Below are positions 28,755 through 38,369 of a stretch of DNA of 64,000 nt, in pieces. The position numbers and the translations under genes were made by a program. The DNA lies in assembly GCA_002720745.1 (NCBI GenBank), contig PBJO01000007.1, positions 385,564 through 449,563 on the forward strand, written 5' to 3'. This DNA is from Balneola sp. GTDB taxonomy: Bacteria; Bacteroidota; Rhodothermia; Balneolales; Balneolaceae. The notes under the pieces are model-generated. The model was not told where the DNA came from. It worked only from the letters and a program-made list of their open reading frames with translations, and made no database searches. The first letter of the stretch is position 1; each line of letters starts with the position of its first letter.

Positions 28755-30089
28755 CTAACTGGAGCTACTCACACGTTTTACCAAAAAAACCCAGTGATGA
28801 TTAGGATAAAGACGGGTAAAAATGAGTGTTTGCTCTCCTCCGTCTTGAATATTGTACTTCTTCTTAATCTCTTGAGAAGAAAGTGGATAATTCAACGACC
28901 ATATATTTATGAACTTAGATGAATAGTTTTTTTACCACTTTATAAGGGATTTATGAGAAGGTGAAAAACCATCCAATACCTCGAAAACACGTCCAGGGAA
29001 ATACTTGATCCAATCCTTCGAATGTTAGAAGTGGGTATACTTATTTAACTTATAAAAATCAAAGCCTGCACCTAAATGATCCATGCAACCTAGTTTCTTC
29101 GCCCCAACTATCGGATCATACAAATAGGATTTGACTCCATTTGAAAAACCCTTGTCATCTATGAAGCTAATAGAACTAAACTTGGTTAAGTGATCAGCAT
29201 CAACGAAGGGTATATTCACTGGAGCTATGCCATCTTCATCGACTAGTATAGTGAAATTATCCAGACCCTGCTTCACGATTTCGTTCTTCTTAATGTCAAC
29301 CGCATGGTAGCGTATTTGGCTCTTGTCTTGTTTACTCAGCCGATCAGAGATATATCGATAATTATAAAGTAATTCTTTAAGTTCATTATTCACGGAAACT
29401 GCATGGATACTTTCAGGAGGGTATTCCTTATTAAGCATCTCATCGATATGTGCCATAGGTGATGCTTTCAAAATCAGCTGGTCCATACTAGTACTAATTT
29501 GCTCCCAGAACTCAAATGGTTCAGGTTCTGAATCCTGTATACTAACGACCTTATCTCCATGAACTCTTCTGGCAGGATCTAAAAATAAACCCATGGTACG
29601 AGCAGAATTACAAAGCTATACCAGTTTAAAAGACACTAAAAAACTTTCTAAAGAACCACTTACCACCCTAGCGTCTATTCCCAAAATATTAAAATTGTTT
29701 TGAATAATACTACACAAATCTGGATTAGATTCTACGTACCAAAGTTCAATCCCCTCTTTGGCGAAAAAGTAACTATCCACGCCCATACCACCTGTACCAT
29801 CGATAATAATTTCTGTTTCTACTAGTTTCGCCTTATACCTTCCCGTCCACTCTGAAGAACTCTGTTCTACATGAATTGGTGGCGGATAAACTAATCCCTT
29901 GGCAGACGTCCATAAAGGTATTTTTTTGTGCTTTTTCTTTTGACTGATTAATTGATCAATTAAAAATGCTTTGGGTAACCTCTTGGGAAATGACTTTGAG
30001 AGGATTATTTCTTCAATTTTACCGTCTCCAAACTCATCTAAGAAATGTAGATATTCGGAATTATATATGGCAATTATAGATTCAATATC
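28755..30089 (-). pseudogene. THUMP-like-domain class I methyltransferase remnant
   Basis: Minus-strand translation gives an almost complete protein. A helical N-terminal part holds QKKKHKKIPLWTSAKGLVYP, then VEQSSSEWTGRYKAKL. SAM motif I reads IIDGTGGMGVDSYFFAKEG. After that come FLDPARRVHGDK and a C-terminal THUMP-like part with FSPSHK and LIFTRLYPNHHWVFLVKR. The frame never shifts but is cut by TAG at 29616-29618, TAA at 29025-29027 and TAA at 28932-28934. A stop lies at 30090-30092 with no ATG near the old start. The 29025-29594 fragment on its own is not a gene. Confidence 0.88.
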
Positions 30090-30181
30090 TTAAAAGTATA
30101 TACGTATTAAAAAAGAAATTCTAATATAGAATAAGATTTTTAGTATTTGGTAACCTATAAATATCACTATTACATGACGTT

Positions 30182-31753
30182 ATGCATTTGACCTCAAAAA
30201 ATAACAGTATTTTGACTGAAGAAAATACAGTAGGTATTATTGGTGGTGGAATCGGTGGGCTTATGAGCGCATGCTTACTTGCAGCAGACGGCTACAAAGT
30301 TAATTTATTCGAAAAAAACGGGCAATTAGGAGGAAAAATAGACGAACAAAGTGCACAAGGCTACCGTTTTGACACAGGGCCTAGTCTATTGACTATGCCT
30401 TCTTTGTTGGAAGCTTTTTTTACTGCTTGTGGAGAATCACTTGAAGACTGGCTAATACTCAAAGAAGTTCATCCTATTTGCCGATACAATTATCCCGATG
30501 GCGAATACTTCGATTGTTTTAAAAATCCCAGTCAAACAGTTCAGGAAATTGATCGTATTGCTCCGGAAGATCGACAAGCTTATGTTGATTTTTTAGAATA
30601 TATAAAAGTTCTCTATGATAAAACAGCCGATGCTTTTCTATTCAATACACTTAATAGTTTCTCCGATTTAAAAGGGCTAAACCTTACCTCTTTTTTTAGT
30701 ATCGACGCCTTCAAAAGTGTCAGCGATGTCATTGATGAACGTTTTAACTCAACCTACTTACGTCAGTTTTTTAAACGATTTACTACCTACAACGGTTCTT
30801 CACCATATTCTGCGCCAGGTACACTTAATGTAATTCCTCATGTTGAGCTCAATATAGGTGGTTACTACATACAAGGTGGAATGCACACCTTGGTAAAACA
30901 ATTAGAGTTGCTAGCAAACAAATTGGGAGTTCAAATACACACTAACACCGATGTTCGTAGAATATTGGTGGACACTAGCGGTACTAGAAAAAAAATTGAG
31001 GCAATAGAGTATGTTACCGCCGAAAACTTTAGATCACAGGATCTTTCAAACGAATCAGAACAGCTAGAATCAACAAAATTTTACTGCAGTAAAGTAGTAT
31101 CAAATAGTGATGCTTACGAAACTTACCAACACCTACTTTCTCGTAGAGTTCGTCCAAAAATGCAGGTACTACAAACCCGATACTCAGAGCCTTCATGCTC
31201 AGGCTTTGTTTTGTTACTAGGCCTTGATCGCCGCTATGATCAGCTCAAACATCACAACATATTTTTTAGCAAAGATTACAAGCAGGAATTCCACGATATC
31301 TTTCATAAGAAGCAACTACCCAATGACCCAACAATCTATATAGCAAACAGCTCTTACTCTGACCCGGATGATGCTCCTTATGATGGCTCAAATCTATTCA
31401 TTTTAGTTAATGCACCTTATCTAGATACATTATCAGAAGATTCAACTACAGCAGTTTATGCCAATAAAATTATATCTGATCTCGAAAACAGAGGGTTAGT
31501 TGGATTATCTCAACATATTCAATATCAGGATATCCGATCCCCGTTACACCTTTACGACCGATATAGGTCCAATAAAGGTAGTATCTACGGAACTTCCTCT
31601 AATGGACTTTTTTCTGCCTTTTTAAGACCTAGAAACCAATCCAAAACAATCGATGGACTGTTTCTGACAGGTGGTTCTGTTCATCCCGGTGGGGGAATCC
31701 CTCTGGTTCTTCAGTCAGCATTTAACGTTCAAAAATTAGTGAAACGGAGCTGA
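30182..31753 (+). CDS. CrtI/CrtD-type carotenoid desaturase (FAD-dependent)
   Basis: This 523-aa flavoprotein has the dinucleotide fold VGIIGGGIGGLMSACLLAADG (about 18-38), then FDTGPSLLTMPSLLEAFF and the FAD-binding C-terminal GLFLTGGSVHPGGGIPLVLQSA. CrtI-type enzymes desaturate phytoene or, in the CrtD branch, 1-hydroxy-carotenoids. The GPSLLTMP segment leans to CrtD but I cannot separate them. No other carotenoid gene (crtB, crtE, crtY) is adjacent, so it is a lone member here. It is convergent with the phosphoesterase gene. Confidence 0.85.
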   Translation: MHLTSKNNSILTEENTVGIIGGGIGGLMSACLLAADGYKVNLFEKNGQLGGKIDEQSAQGYRFDTGPSLLTMPSLLEAFFTACGESLEDWLILKEVHPICRYNYPDGEYFDCFKNPSQTVQEIDRIAPEDRQAYVDFLEYIKVLYDKTADAFLFNTLNSFSDLKGLNLTSFFSIDAFKSVSDVIDERFNSTYLRQFFKRFTTYNGSSPYSAPGTLNVIPHVELNIGGYYIQGGMHTLVKQLELLANKLGVQIHTNTDVRRILVDTSGTRKKIEAIEYVTAENFRSQDLSNESEQLESTKFYCSKVVSNSDAYETYQHLLSRRVRPKMQVLQTRYSEPSCSGFVLLLGLDRRYDQLKHHNIFFSKDYKQEFHDIFHKKQLPNDPTIYIANSSYSDPDDAPYDGSNLFILVNAPYLDTLSEDSTTAVYANKIISDLENRGLVGLSQHIQYQDIRSPLHLYDRYRSNKGSIYGTSSNGLFSAFLRPRNQSKTIDGLFLTGGSVHPGGGIPLVLQSAFNVQKLVKRS

Positions 31754-31789
31754 AATTGATCAACTCGATGTCTATAATTTATGCATCAA

Positions 31790-32302
31790 TCAAGCGATCG
31801 AATTTTTATCTAACTCACCCAAATGAACCACCTCTGCTTTAGATAGCTTAGATTGGTTTATTTCAAATATAACCACGGTTCGGTATTGTTGAAATCCTTG
31901 TTTTCCAGCCGCTCCAGGATTCATATACAGCATATTTTTACATTTTTTATCTCTAACAATTTTCAAAATGTGAGAGTGACCACAAATGAATAGATCTGGT
32001 GGATTTTTCATAATATCCTTCCTTATGGGTAGACAGTATCTACCTGGTATTCCTCCAATATGAGTCATCCAAACATCGATACCCTCACAAGTAAAACGAA
32101 GATGCAAGGGATAGTCCTGTCGTATCTCATGCCCATCTATATTCCCATATACTCCACGTAATGGCGCAATTTTTTTGAGTTCTTCGGCTACTTCTATGGC
32201 TCCAAAGTCACCAGCATGCCAAATTTCGTCACAGTCCGAAAAGTACAAGCGTAACTGAGGATCGAAAAAACTATGGGTATCTGAAATTAAGCCTATTTTC
32301 AT
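31790..32302 (-). CDS. YfcE/MJ0936-type metallophosphoesterase
   Basis: This 170-aa calcineurin-like phosphodiesterase has the metal ligands in GLISDTHSFF (D8, H10), HAGDFG (D32), YGNIDGHE (Asn in the GNxD block), CGHSHI and NPGA. Substrates of this family are often phosphodiesters or nucleotides. The natural one is unknown here. A 98-nt gap separates its start from the divergent GT2 gene. Confidence 0.88.
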   Translation of the reverse strand: MKIGLISDTHSFFDPQLRLYFSDCDEIWHAGDFGAIEVAEELKKIAPLRGVYGNIDGHEIRQDYPLHLRFTCEGIDVWMTHIGGIPGRYCLPIRKDIMKNPPDLFICGHSHILKIVRDKKCKNMLYMNPGAAGKQGFQQYRTVVIFEINQSKLSKAEVVHLGELDKNSIA

Positions 32303-32400
32303 AATTAATTAGTATCATGTATGCTATCTTTAAATAGCTTTAGGCATAGTCAGCTGACTAATCCAAAATTACAAGTTTTTTAACAAAACGACAGAAATAC

Positions 32401-33438
32401 TTGACCTCATTTAGCATCGTCATACTGAATTGGAATGGATTGACTCAACTTCAAGAATGCCTACCAAGTGTCTATGATACTGACTATGAATTCATGGAGA
32501 TTATTTTGGTGGATAATGGATCAACCGATAGCAGCCTTGAATGGGTTAGACAGTACTTCCCGGATATCACTGTACTAGAGCTTGGTACTAATTATTTTTT
32601 TTCAGGAGGAAATAATCGTGCCATAGACCATTGCAAGAACGAATACTTGATTTTTTTAAATAATGATGTCAAAGTGGAACCTATGTGGCTTGATGCCCTT
32701 AACACGTGCATCTTATCAAAACCTAAGAGCCAACTCTTTCAGCCTAAAATCTTATCTGCAAATAAACCCACACATTTTGAATATGCGGGAGCCGCTGGTG
32801 GTTTTATAGACCGATATGGATATCCATACTGCCGGGGGCGTATTTTTGATGTTGTAGAGGAGGATACCGGTCAATACGATAATGACATAACACTTGATTG
32901 GGCATCAGGAGCCGCCATGGTTATAAACAGAAACCTATTTCAAGAACTTCGTGGATTCGATGAAGATTTCGAAATGCATATGGAAGAAATTGACTTATGC
33001 TGGCGTGCTCGCCACAAAGGCCATGCAATTAGCTTCTGTCATAGCGCAAAAGTCTACCATATCGGTGGGGCTTCCTTAGCTCAAGGGTCGTACAGAAAAA
33101 TTTGGTACAACTTTAGAAATAATTGGTACATGCTTATAAAAAATCTACCCAAATATCACTTATTTCATACACTATTAATTCGATATATTTTGGATATCAT
33201 AGCTCTTAAACGAGCTCTTTTCACAGGAAAATTTACTGAGGCTAAAGCCATATATACTGCTCATTTATCTTTGGTAAAAGAAATACCTAAATTATTTCGG
33301 AAAAGGTCGTTAATTACAGTTACTAAACCAGAAATGGCTAAGGATAGTACACATATAAGTAACGCCTACAAACGGCCGTTCTTAATCTGGGAGTTTTTCG
33401 TCAAAAAAAAGAGATATTTTAGTGAAATTCAAAAATGA
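32401..33438 (+). CDS. family 2 glycosyltransferase (rhamnosyltransferase-like)
   Basis: This 345-aa protein starts at TTG. The GT-A fold opens with FSIVILNWNGLTQLQECLPS, the DxD-type motif is in YLIFLNNDVKVE (about 82-93), and GFDEDFEMHMEEIDLCWRAR (about 190-209) is the acceptor/catalytic ED motif typical of cell-surface polysaccharide synthesis. A basic, weakly hydrophobic C-terminus may attach it to the membrane. It is 13 nt upstream of deoC, although a functional link is not obvious. Confidence 0.88.
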   Translation: MTSFSIVILNWNGLTQLQECLPSVYDTDYEFMEIILVDNGSTDSSLEWVRQYFPDITVLELGTNYFFSGGNNRAIDHCKNEYLIFLNNDVKVEPMWLDALNTCILSKPKSQLFQPKILSANKPTHFEYAGAAGGFIDRYGYPYCRGRIFDVVEEDTGQYDNDITLDWASGAAMVINRNLFQELRGFDEDFEMHMEEIDLCWRARHKGHAISFCHSAKVYHIGGASLAQGSYRKIWYNFRNNWYMLIKNLPKYHLFHTLLIRYILDIIALKRALFTGKFTEAKAIYTAHLSLVKEIPKLFRKRSLITVTKPEMAKDSTHISNAYKRPFLIWEFFVKKKRYFSEIQK

Positions 33439-33451
33439 CAATTAAAGGTTA

Positions 33452-34336
33452 ATGATTGATCGTATACCCATAGATGCAGTTGGGATTCAAGAACGTGTAT
33501 CACGAATATGTACTAGAAGTATTAAAAAAGAATCAAAATTACAGGCACTTGATCTAGCTCTTCGTATGATTGATCTTACTACTTTAGAGGGCAGCGATTC
33601 TGATGGAAAAGTTCGTCAATTATGCAATAAAGCATTACGGCCCTACACAAAACTACCTAATATACCATCGGTAGCAGCAGTCTGTGTTTATCCCAACCGA
33701 GTTGCATTAGCAAAAAAAATCCTTGAAGATTCCTCTATATCTGTTGCAAGCGTAGCCACCGCATTTCCAAGTGGTATGTCTTCATTACAAATCAAACTTG
33801 ATGATGTACACTACGCAGTTTCTGAAGGAGCGGATGAAATTGATATGGTTATCTCTAGAGGAGCTTTTTTATCAGGTGAGTATGCTAGAGTATATGATGA
33901 AATTGCCCATATCAAAGAAGCCTGCGGCAGTGCACATTTAAAAGTAATATTAGAAACGGGAGAACTTGGATCCCTTGAAAATATACGTATGGCTAGCGAT
34001 TTAGCTATGAAGGCGGGCGCGGATTTCATCAAAACGTCTACTGGAAAAATATCTCCTGCAGCTATTATGCCTGTTGTTTTAGTTATGTTGCAAGCTATTC
34101 GAGACAATTACAATTCTACCGGTGTTAAAGTTGGAATGAAACCAGCAGGTGGAATTCGTAGTTCAAAGCAAGCCATTCAATACTTAGTAATGGTTAAAGA
34201 AACGCTTGGAATTGAGTGGCTACATCCTTCCTTATTTCGATTTGGTGCAAGCTCATTAGCCAATGATGTACTCATGCAATGGGTCAAAGAGAAAACAGGG
34301 CGTTATCAATCGCTTAATTATTTTTCAAACGATTAA
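33452..34336 (+). CDS. deoC: deoxyribose-phosphate aldolase DeoC
   Basis: This 294-aa class I aldolase splits 2-deoxyribose-5-phosphate to acetaldehyde and glyceraldehyde-3-phosphate. The Schiff-base Lys lies in ADFIKTSTGKISPAA (about 190-204), and the second Lys in GVKVGMKPAGGIRS (about 225-238). Length is in the long DeoC group. The two following ALDH-type genes fit the pathway: one would oxidise acetaldehyde to acetate. The 34342 start is only 5 nt away. Confidence 0.94.
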   Translation: MIDRIPIDAVGIQERVSRICTRSIKKESKLQALDLALRMIDLTTLEGSDSDGKVRQLCNKALRPYTKLPNIPSVAAVCVYPNRVALAKKILEDSSISVASVATAFPSGMSSLQIKLDDVHYAVSEGADEIDMVISRGAFLSGEYARVYDEIAHIKEACGSAHLKVILETGELGSLENIRMASDLAMKAGADFIKTSTGKISPAAIMPVVLVMLQAIRDNYNSTGVKVGMKPAGGIRSSKQAIQYLVMVKETLGIEWLHPSLFRFGASSLANDVLMQWVKEKTGRYQSLNYFSND

Positions 34337-34341
34337 CTATT

Positions 34342-35853
34342 ATGTCACAAATGAAGTTACATGATCAATCCGACCGATCAACCCAAAAATCTATTCCAAT
34401 AGACTGGTCGTACGCAGAGGCACCTGAAAACACCTCTCATGCTACATTTCTCAAAAGCTACGGACTCTTTATCAATGGTAGCTTTACGAATTATGACGAA
34501 AGCCAATCTTTTAATAGTATCAACCCAGCAAATGGGGAAGTCCTATATCGTTGCACAGAGGCCTCGGAAATCGATGTAGATATTGCTGTGAAAGCTGCTA
34601 GAGCATCTTTTGAGGGAGAATGGGGCAATTTTTCGGGCACACAGCGATCACACTACTTATATCGCATTGCAAGAATGCTTCAGGAACGTGCTAGGGAATT
34701 TGCCGTACTTGAGAGTATGGATGGTGGAAAACCTATACGTGAATCTAGAGATATTGATATACCCTTAGCGGCGGCTTACTTTTTTTACTATGCTGGATGG
34801 GCCGATAAATTACCCTATGCCTTTCCTGGAAAAAGCTCTAAACCGCTAGGTGTTTGCGCACAAATTATACCTTGGAATTTCCCCCTCCTCATGCTAGCCT
34901 GGAAAATAGCCCCTGCACTAGCTTGTGGGAATACTGTTGTATTAAAACCTGCAGAAACAACGTCCTTAACTGCACTCAAGTTTTGTGAATTACTACAGGA
35001 CATTGGATTACCAAATGGAGTGGTTAACATAGTGACTGGTGCAGGAAAAACAGGTGAATACTTAGTTCAACATCCTGATATCGATAAAATAGCCTTCACT
35101 GGTTCGACTGGGGTTGGTAAATTGATTCAGCAATCTATTGCTAAAAGACAGATATCTGCAACATTTGAACTCGGCGGTAAAGGAGCTTTTATTCTTTTTG
35201 ATGACGCTGCTCTAAATGAAGCAGTCGAAGGCATAATCAACGCAATATTTTTTAATCAAGGACACGTTTGCTGTGCAGGTTCTAGATTGTTAGTTCAAGA
35301 AGGAGTAGCAGAAAAGGTAATTGATTTATTAAAAAACCGAATGCAGCATTTAATCATTGGCGACCCCCTGGACAAAAATACCGACATAGGAGCGGTTAAC
35401 TCCAAAACACAACTTGAAACTATTCAGCGCTATGTGGCAACAGGCATCAAAGAAGGCGCTTCTTGTTATGAGTGTTCGGGCTCTTTGCCGAACTCAGGCT
35501 ATTATTTTCCTCCTACCCTTTTAACTGGTGTATCTCAATCTTCAACAGTCGTGCAAGAGGAAATTTTTGGCCCTATTCTAACTATTCAAACATTTAGGAC
35601 TACCGACGAAGCCATTGAAAAAGCAAACAATACTCCTTATGGACTAGCTAATGGTATCTGGACGGATAAAGGATCTAAAATATTTTATGTTGGCAGTAAG
35701 CTCAAGTCTGGTGTCGTATGGTCAAATACCTATAATAAATTTGACCCTACATCCCCTTTTGGTGGGTACAAAGAAAGCGGAAAAGGCCGAGAAGGTGGCA
35801 TTTCAGGACTGCATGCCTATGTAAAACTAGTAAATAATGGAGGTATGAACTAA
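34342..35853 (+). CDS. aldehyde dehydrogenase
   Basis: This 503-aa NAD(P)-dependent enzyme has an N-terminal Rossmann fold with GVCAQIIPWNFPLLMLAWKI, the glycine motif FTGSTGVGK, the active-site Glu in FELGGK (about 274-279), and the nucleophilic Cys at C310/C311 (GHVCCAGSR). The EEIFGPIL and NTYNKFDPTSPFGGYKESG blocks are typical of ALDH. In this operon it would oxidise acetaldehyde made by DeoC. It overlaps the next ALDH-like gene by 1 nt. Confidence 0.94.
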   Translation: MSQMKLHDQSDRSTQKSIPIDWSYAEAPENTSHATFLKSYGLFINGSFTNYDESQSFNSINPANGEVLYRCTEASEIDVDIAVKAARASFEGEWGNFSGTQRSHYLYRIARMLQERAREFAVLESMDGGKPIRESRDIDIPLAAAYFFYYAGWADKLPYAFPGKSSKPLGVCAQIIPWNFPLLMLAWKIAPALACGNTVVLKPAETTSLTALKFCELLQDIGLPNGVVNIVTGAGKTGEYLVQHPDIDKIAFTGSTGVGKLIQQSIAKRQISATFELGGKGAFILFDDAALNEAVEGIINAIFFNQGHVCCAGSRLLVQEGVAEKVIDLLKNRMQHLIIGDPLDKNTDIGAVNSKTQLETIQRYVATGIKEGASCYECSGSLPNSGYYFPPTLLTGVSQSSTVVQEEIFGPILTIQTFRTTDEAIEKANNTPYGLANGIWTDKGSKIFYVGSKLKSGVVWSNTYNKFDPTSPFGGYKESGKGREGGISGLHAYVKLVNNGGMN

Positions 35854-36797
35854 TGGCTGAAGAACAAAATAAGGATCTTACCTCACAATCTAAATCGATA
35901 AATTCCATACCAAAAACGTACAAAAATTATATTAATGGAGAATTTCCTCGTACCGAATCTGGAAGATATTATTCTGTCAAAGCACAAAGTGGCAAACATA
36001 TTGCTAATCTTAGCCTTTCTACAAAAAAAGATATACGTAATGCTGTTCAAGCGGCCAGTAAAGCACACGCATTTTGGGCTAACAAAACCGCATATAATCG
36101 TGGGCAGATTATTTATAGAATAGCTGAAATTTTATTTGGGCGACGAGAGCAATTTACCAACGAAATGGTTCTTCTTGGTTATTCTAGGGAAGCAGCAGAA
36201 GAAGAAATTCATGCCTGTATTGAACTCATCATATATTTTGCAGGATGGGCCGATAAAATTGGTCAAGTTTTTGGAAGTGTAAATCCTGTAGCAAGTAAGC
36301 ATTTCAATTTTAGCCGACAAGAGCCTATGGGTGTAGTTGGGATCATCTGTCCAGAAACACCTAGTCTGTTAGGTATGCTAGGACTACTTATGCCCAATAT
36401 GGTAGCTGGTAATAGTCAAGTTATTGTTGCTTCTAAACAATATCCTTTGTCAGCGTGTACGTTTGCAGAGGTATTAGCAACCTCTGATGTTCCCGCAGGG
36501 ATAGTGAATATTATAACCGGCTCGAAAAGCGACCTCATCCCTTCTATATCTAAACACATGGACGTGAATCTACTGGTAGGTGATACGTCATTGGATACTG
36601 ATTTTCAGTTTACATGCGAACTAGAAAGCGCATCAAACATGAAAAGAGTGTGTTATTGGGAATCATTTATCTCCTTAGATGAGCTTAATTCTAGGCCTGA
36701 TGAAACCATAGCTACCTGTTTAGATTCGCTAAAAGATCCCTATCATATTTTATATGTTCAAGAAGTTAAAACTACGTGGCATCCTGTTTCTGAATAA
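35853..36797 (+). CDS. half-length aldehyde dehydrogenase-like protein without catalytic Cys
   Basis: This 314-aa protein aligns with the N-terminal cofactor-binding half of ALDHs: YKNYINGEFPRTESGRYYS, AFWANKTAYNRGQIIYRIAE, EPMGVVGIICPETPSLLGML, then VPAGIVNIITG. The GQxC catalytic Cys and the FELGGK Glu are missing, and the sequence after residue ~240 departs from the ALDH pattern. It is therefore probably non-catalytic, possibly a subunit or scaffold for the full ALDH encoded directly before it. The paired arrangement with deoC looks deliberate, not recent decay, because the ORF ends cleanly. Confidence 0.78.
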   Translation: MAEEQNKDLTSQSKSINSIPKTYKNYINGEFPRTESGRYYSVKAQSGKHIANLSLSTKKDIRNAVQAASKAHAFWANKTAYNRGQIIYRIAEILFGRREQFTNEMVLLGYSREAAEEEIHACIELIIYFAGWADKIGQVFGSVNPVASKHFNFSRQEPMGVVGIICPETPSLLGMLGLLMPNMVAGNSQVIVASKQYPLSACTFAEVLATSDVPAGIVNIITGSKSDLIPSISKHMDVNLLVGDTSLDTDFQFTCELESASNMKRVCYWESFISLDELNSRPDETIATCLDSLKDPYHILYVQEVKTTWHPVSE

Positions 36798-36801
36798 TCG
36801 C

Positions 36802-37497
36802 ATGCATAATAGTCTAAGCACCAATAAAACACCACTTTTCAGTTTTAAATCTAGCCATTTTCTAGTTTTATTGAGCCTCAGTTTAATGAGCTGCAATTCT
36901 ACAGAAAAAGTGCAGAAAAATGTAAACATTCATTCAGTTAAACCTAGTGATGAAAATGAGGAAATGAGTCAAAGTGCACAAGAAAAATTTATTATTATAG
37001 AAAGTACGGATGTTAGCAATCAACCTGTAGTAAATGCACTACCCAAATTGAGCGAACCAAATACTAAAGAGCCAGAAATAACAGATATACCCCTATTAGA
37101 TTGGTCGGATTTTTATACTCATCTACATCTTGGAATACCTGATGAACTTTCTACAAATCCGGAATTGGAAAGTACTGAAGCTGTAGAAAAAAATCTTTAT
37201 GAGGGATTTCGTATTCAAATCTATTCAGGTCCTTCTCCGTCTATAGCAGATACGGTAGCTAAACAGTTTAGAACCTGGTCCATACAATATATATCAGGAT
37301 ATTCTCCGGAAACCTACATATTTTTTAAAGCTCCATACTACAGGGTTCACGTAGGCGATTTTCATGATCGTACAAGAGCTTATTCGACATCTCAAATTAT
37401 TAAACGCCAATTTCCAGATGCCTGGGTTGTGTATGATCGAGTAGTACCCTGGAACGTCCCCTCAGATTCTGTGTTTATTCGATTTCAACGTAACTAA
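36802..37497 (+). CDS. SPOR-domain lipoprotein
   Basis: The likely start is the ATG at 36802 (231 aa). An upstream in-frame ATG would overlap the ALDH-like gene. The signal peptide FLVLLSLSLMSCNST ends in a lipobox with Cys. The C-terminal 70 residues form a SPOR domain (GFRIQIYSGPSPS, then YYRVHVGDFHDRTRA, ending FPDAWVVYDRV), which binds denuded septal peptidoglycan. The middle is low complexity. It probably works at the division site. Confidence 0.85.
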   Translation: MHNSLSTNKTPLFSFKSSHFLVLLSLSLMSCNSTEKVQKNVNIHSVKPSDENEEMSQSAQEKFIIIESTDVSNQPVVNALPKLSEPNTKEPEITDIPLLDWSDFYTHLHLGIPDELSTNPELESTEAVEKNLYEGFRIQIYSGPSPSIADTVAKQFRTWSIQYISGYSPETYIFFKAPYYRVHVGDFHDRTRAYSTSQIIKRQFPDAWVVYDRVVPWNVPSDSVFIRFQRN

Positions 37498-37579
37498 TAC
37501 CGTAAAAATCTTTTCTATATAACTTTGTTAATCTCGTAATACTTCTACATAACCCTCTCCACATCTCTCCACATATTTA

Positions 37580-38323
37580 ATGAATCCTAGTCTGTTACAA
37601 TTATTAACAAAAAATTGGTACTTCAATGCGGGAATAAAAGCTATCATAAGATTTGTTATAGTACTGGTATTAGTATTCACTCTGACCTTATTGCTTTTCA
37701 AAGGATTAGATATTTTAAGTGTTGAAGACATAAAACAGTGGTTACAAGAGGCTCAAAAATGGTCACCTATTTGGGTCGGTAGTTTAATAATAACACTTTT
37801 AATGGTCGACCTTTTCATTGCCATTCCAACGCTATCATTGACCATTTTGTCAGGGTTTTTTCTAGGATTAGAAATGGGAGTCCTTTTTTCCTCTCTTGGA
37901 TTGATGTTGGCTGGATCGCTAGGCTATCTTATTAGCCGTTATCATGGAGCAAATTTATTGAATTGGGTGTGTAAAAATGAATCTGAACAGATAGGTATGA
38001 TTCATTTGTTTCAGACCCTTGGACCTCTAACTCTTTTACTATGTAGGGCAGCTCCGATGTTGCCAGAAATAACTTCTTGCTTAGCTGGCACTACCCGAAT
38101 GCCTTACTGGAAATATGTCTTTTTTTACGCTTTAGGTAGCCTTCCATACTCTGCTATTGCAGTGTATTCAGGTTCGATAAGCACCGTTGATAACCCTTCG
38201 CCCGCACTCTACACCTACGTGGGTATGTTTGCGGTTCTCGGACTAATTGGATTAATCGTACTATACTTCAAGCGTCATGAGCTCATGTCTATAGGAAAAG
38301 AAAAAATAATAAATAAAAAATAG
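37580..38323 (+). CDS. VTT-domain (TVP38/TMEM64/DedA-like) membrane protein
   Basis: This 247-aa polytopic protein has about six hydrophobic segments. The core reads FIAIPTLSLTILSGFFLGL, then FSSLGLMLAGSLGYLISRYHG, LLCRAAPMLPEITSCLAGTT and the amphipathic re-entrant-like FFYALGSLPYSAIAVYSGS, the VTT family layout. Such proteins are linked to lipid scrambling or small-molecule transport. The exact substrate is unknown. It is convergent with ychF. Confidence 0.87.
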   Translation: MNPSLLQLLTKNWYFNAGIKAIIRFVIVLVLVFTLTLLLFKGLDILSVEDIKQWLQEAQKWSPIWVGSLIITLLMVDLFIAIPTLSLTILSGFFLGLEMGVLFSSLGLMLAGSLGYLISRYHGANLLNWVCKNESEQIGMIHLFQTLGPLTLLLCRAAPMLPEITSCLAGTTRMPYWKYVFFYALGSLPYSAIAVYSGSISTVDNPSPALYTYVGMFAVLGLIGLIVLYFKRHELMSIGKEKIINKK

Positions 38324-38369
38324 TGATCGAAAAATGTTTATCCATTAGGTATCATCGACTCTTCTTATT

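Noticed and set aside
29025-29594. A separate 189-aa gene on the minus strand
   Set aside because: It is the middle part of the THUMP-like pseudogene; coding similarity continues in the same frame on both sides of its ends.
35853-36797. The ALDH-like gene as a pseudogene of the preceding ALDH
   Set aside because: It is not a near copy of the neighbour, the reading frame is intact, and no catalytic remainder follows it.
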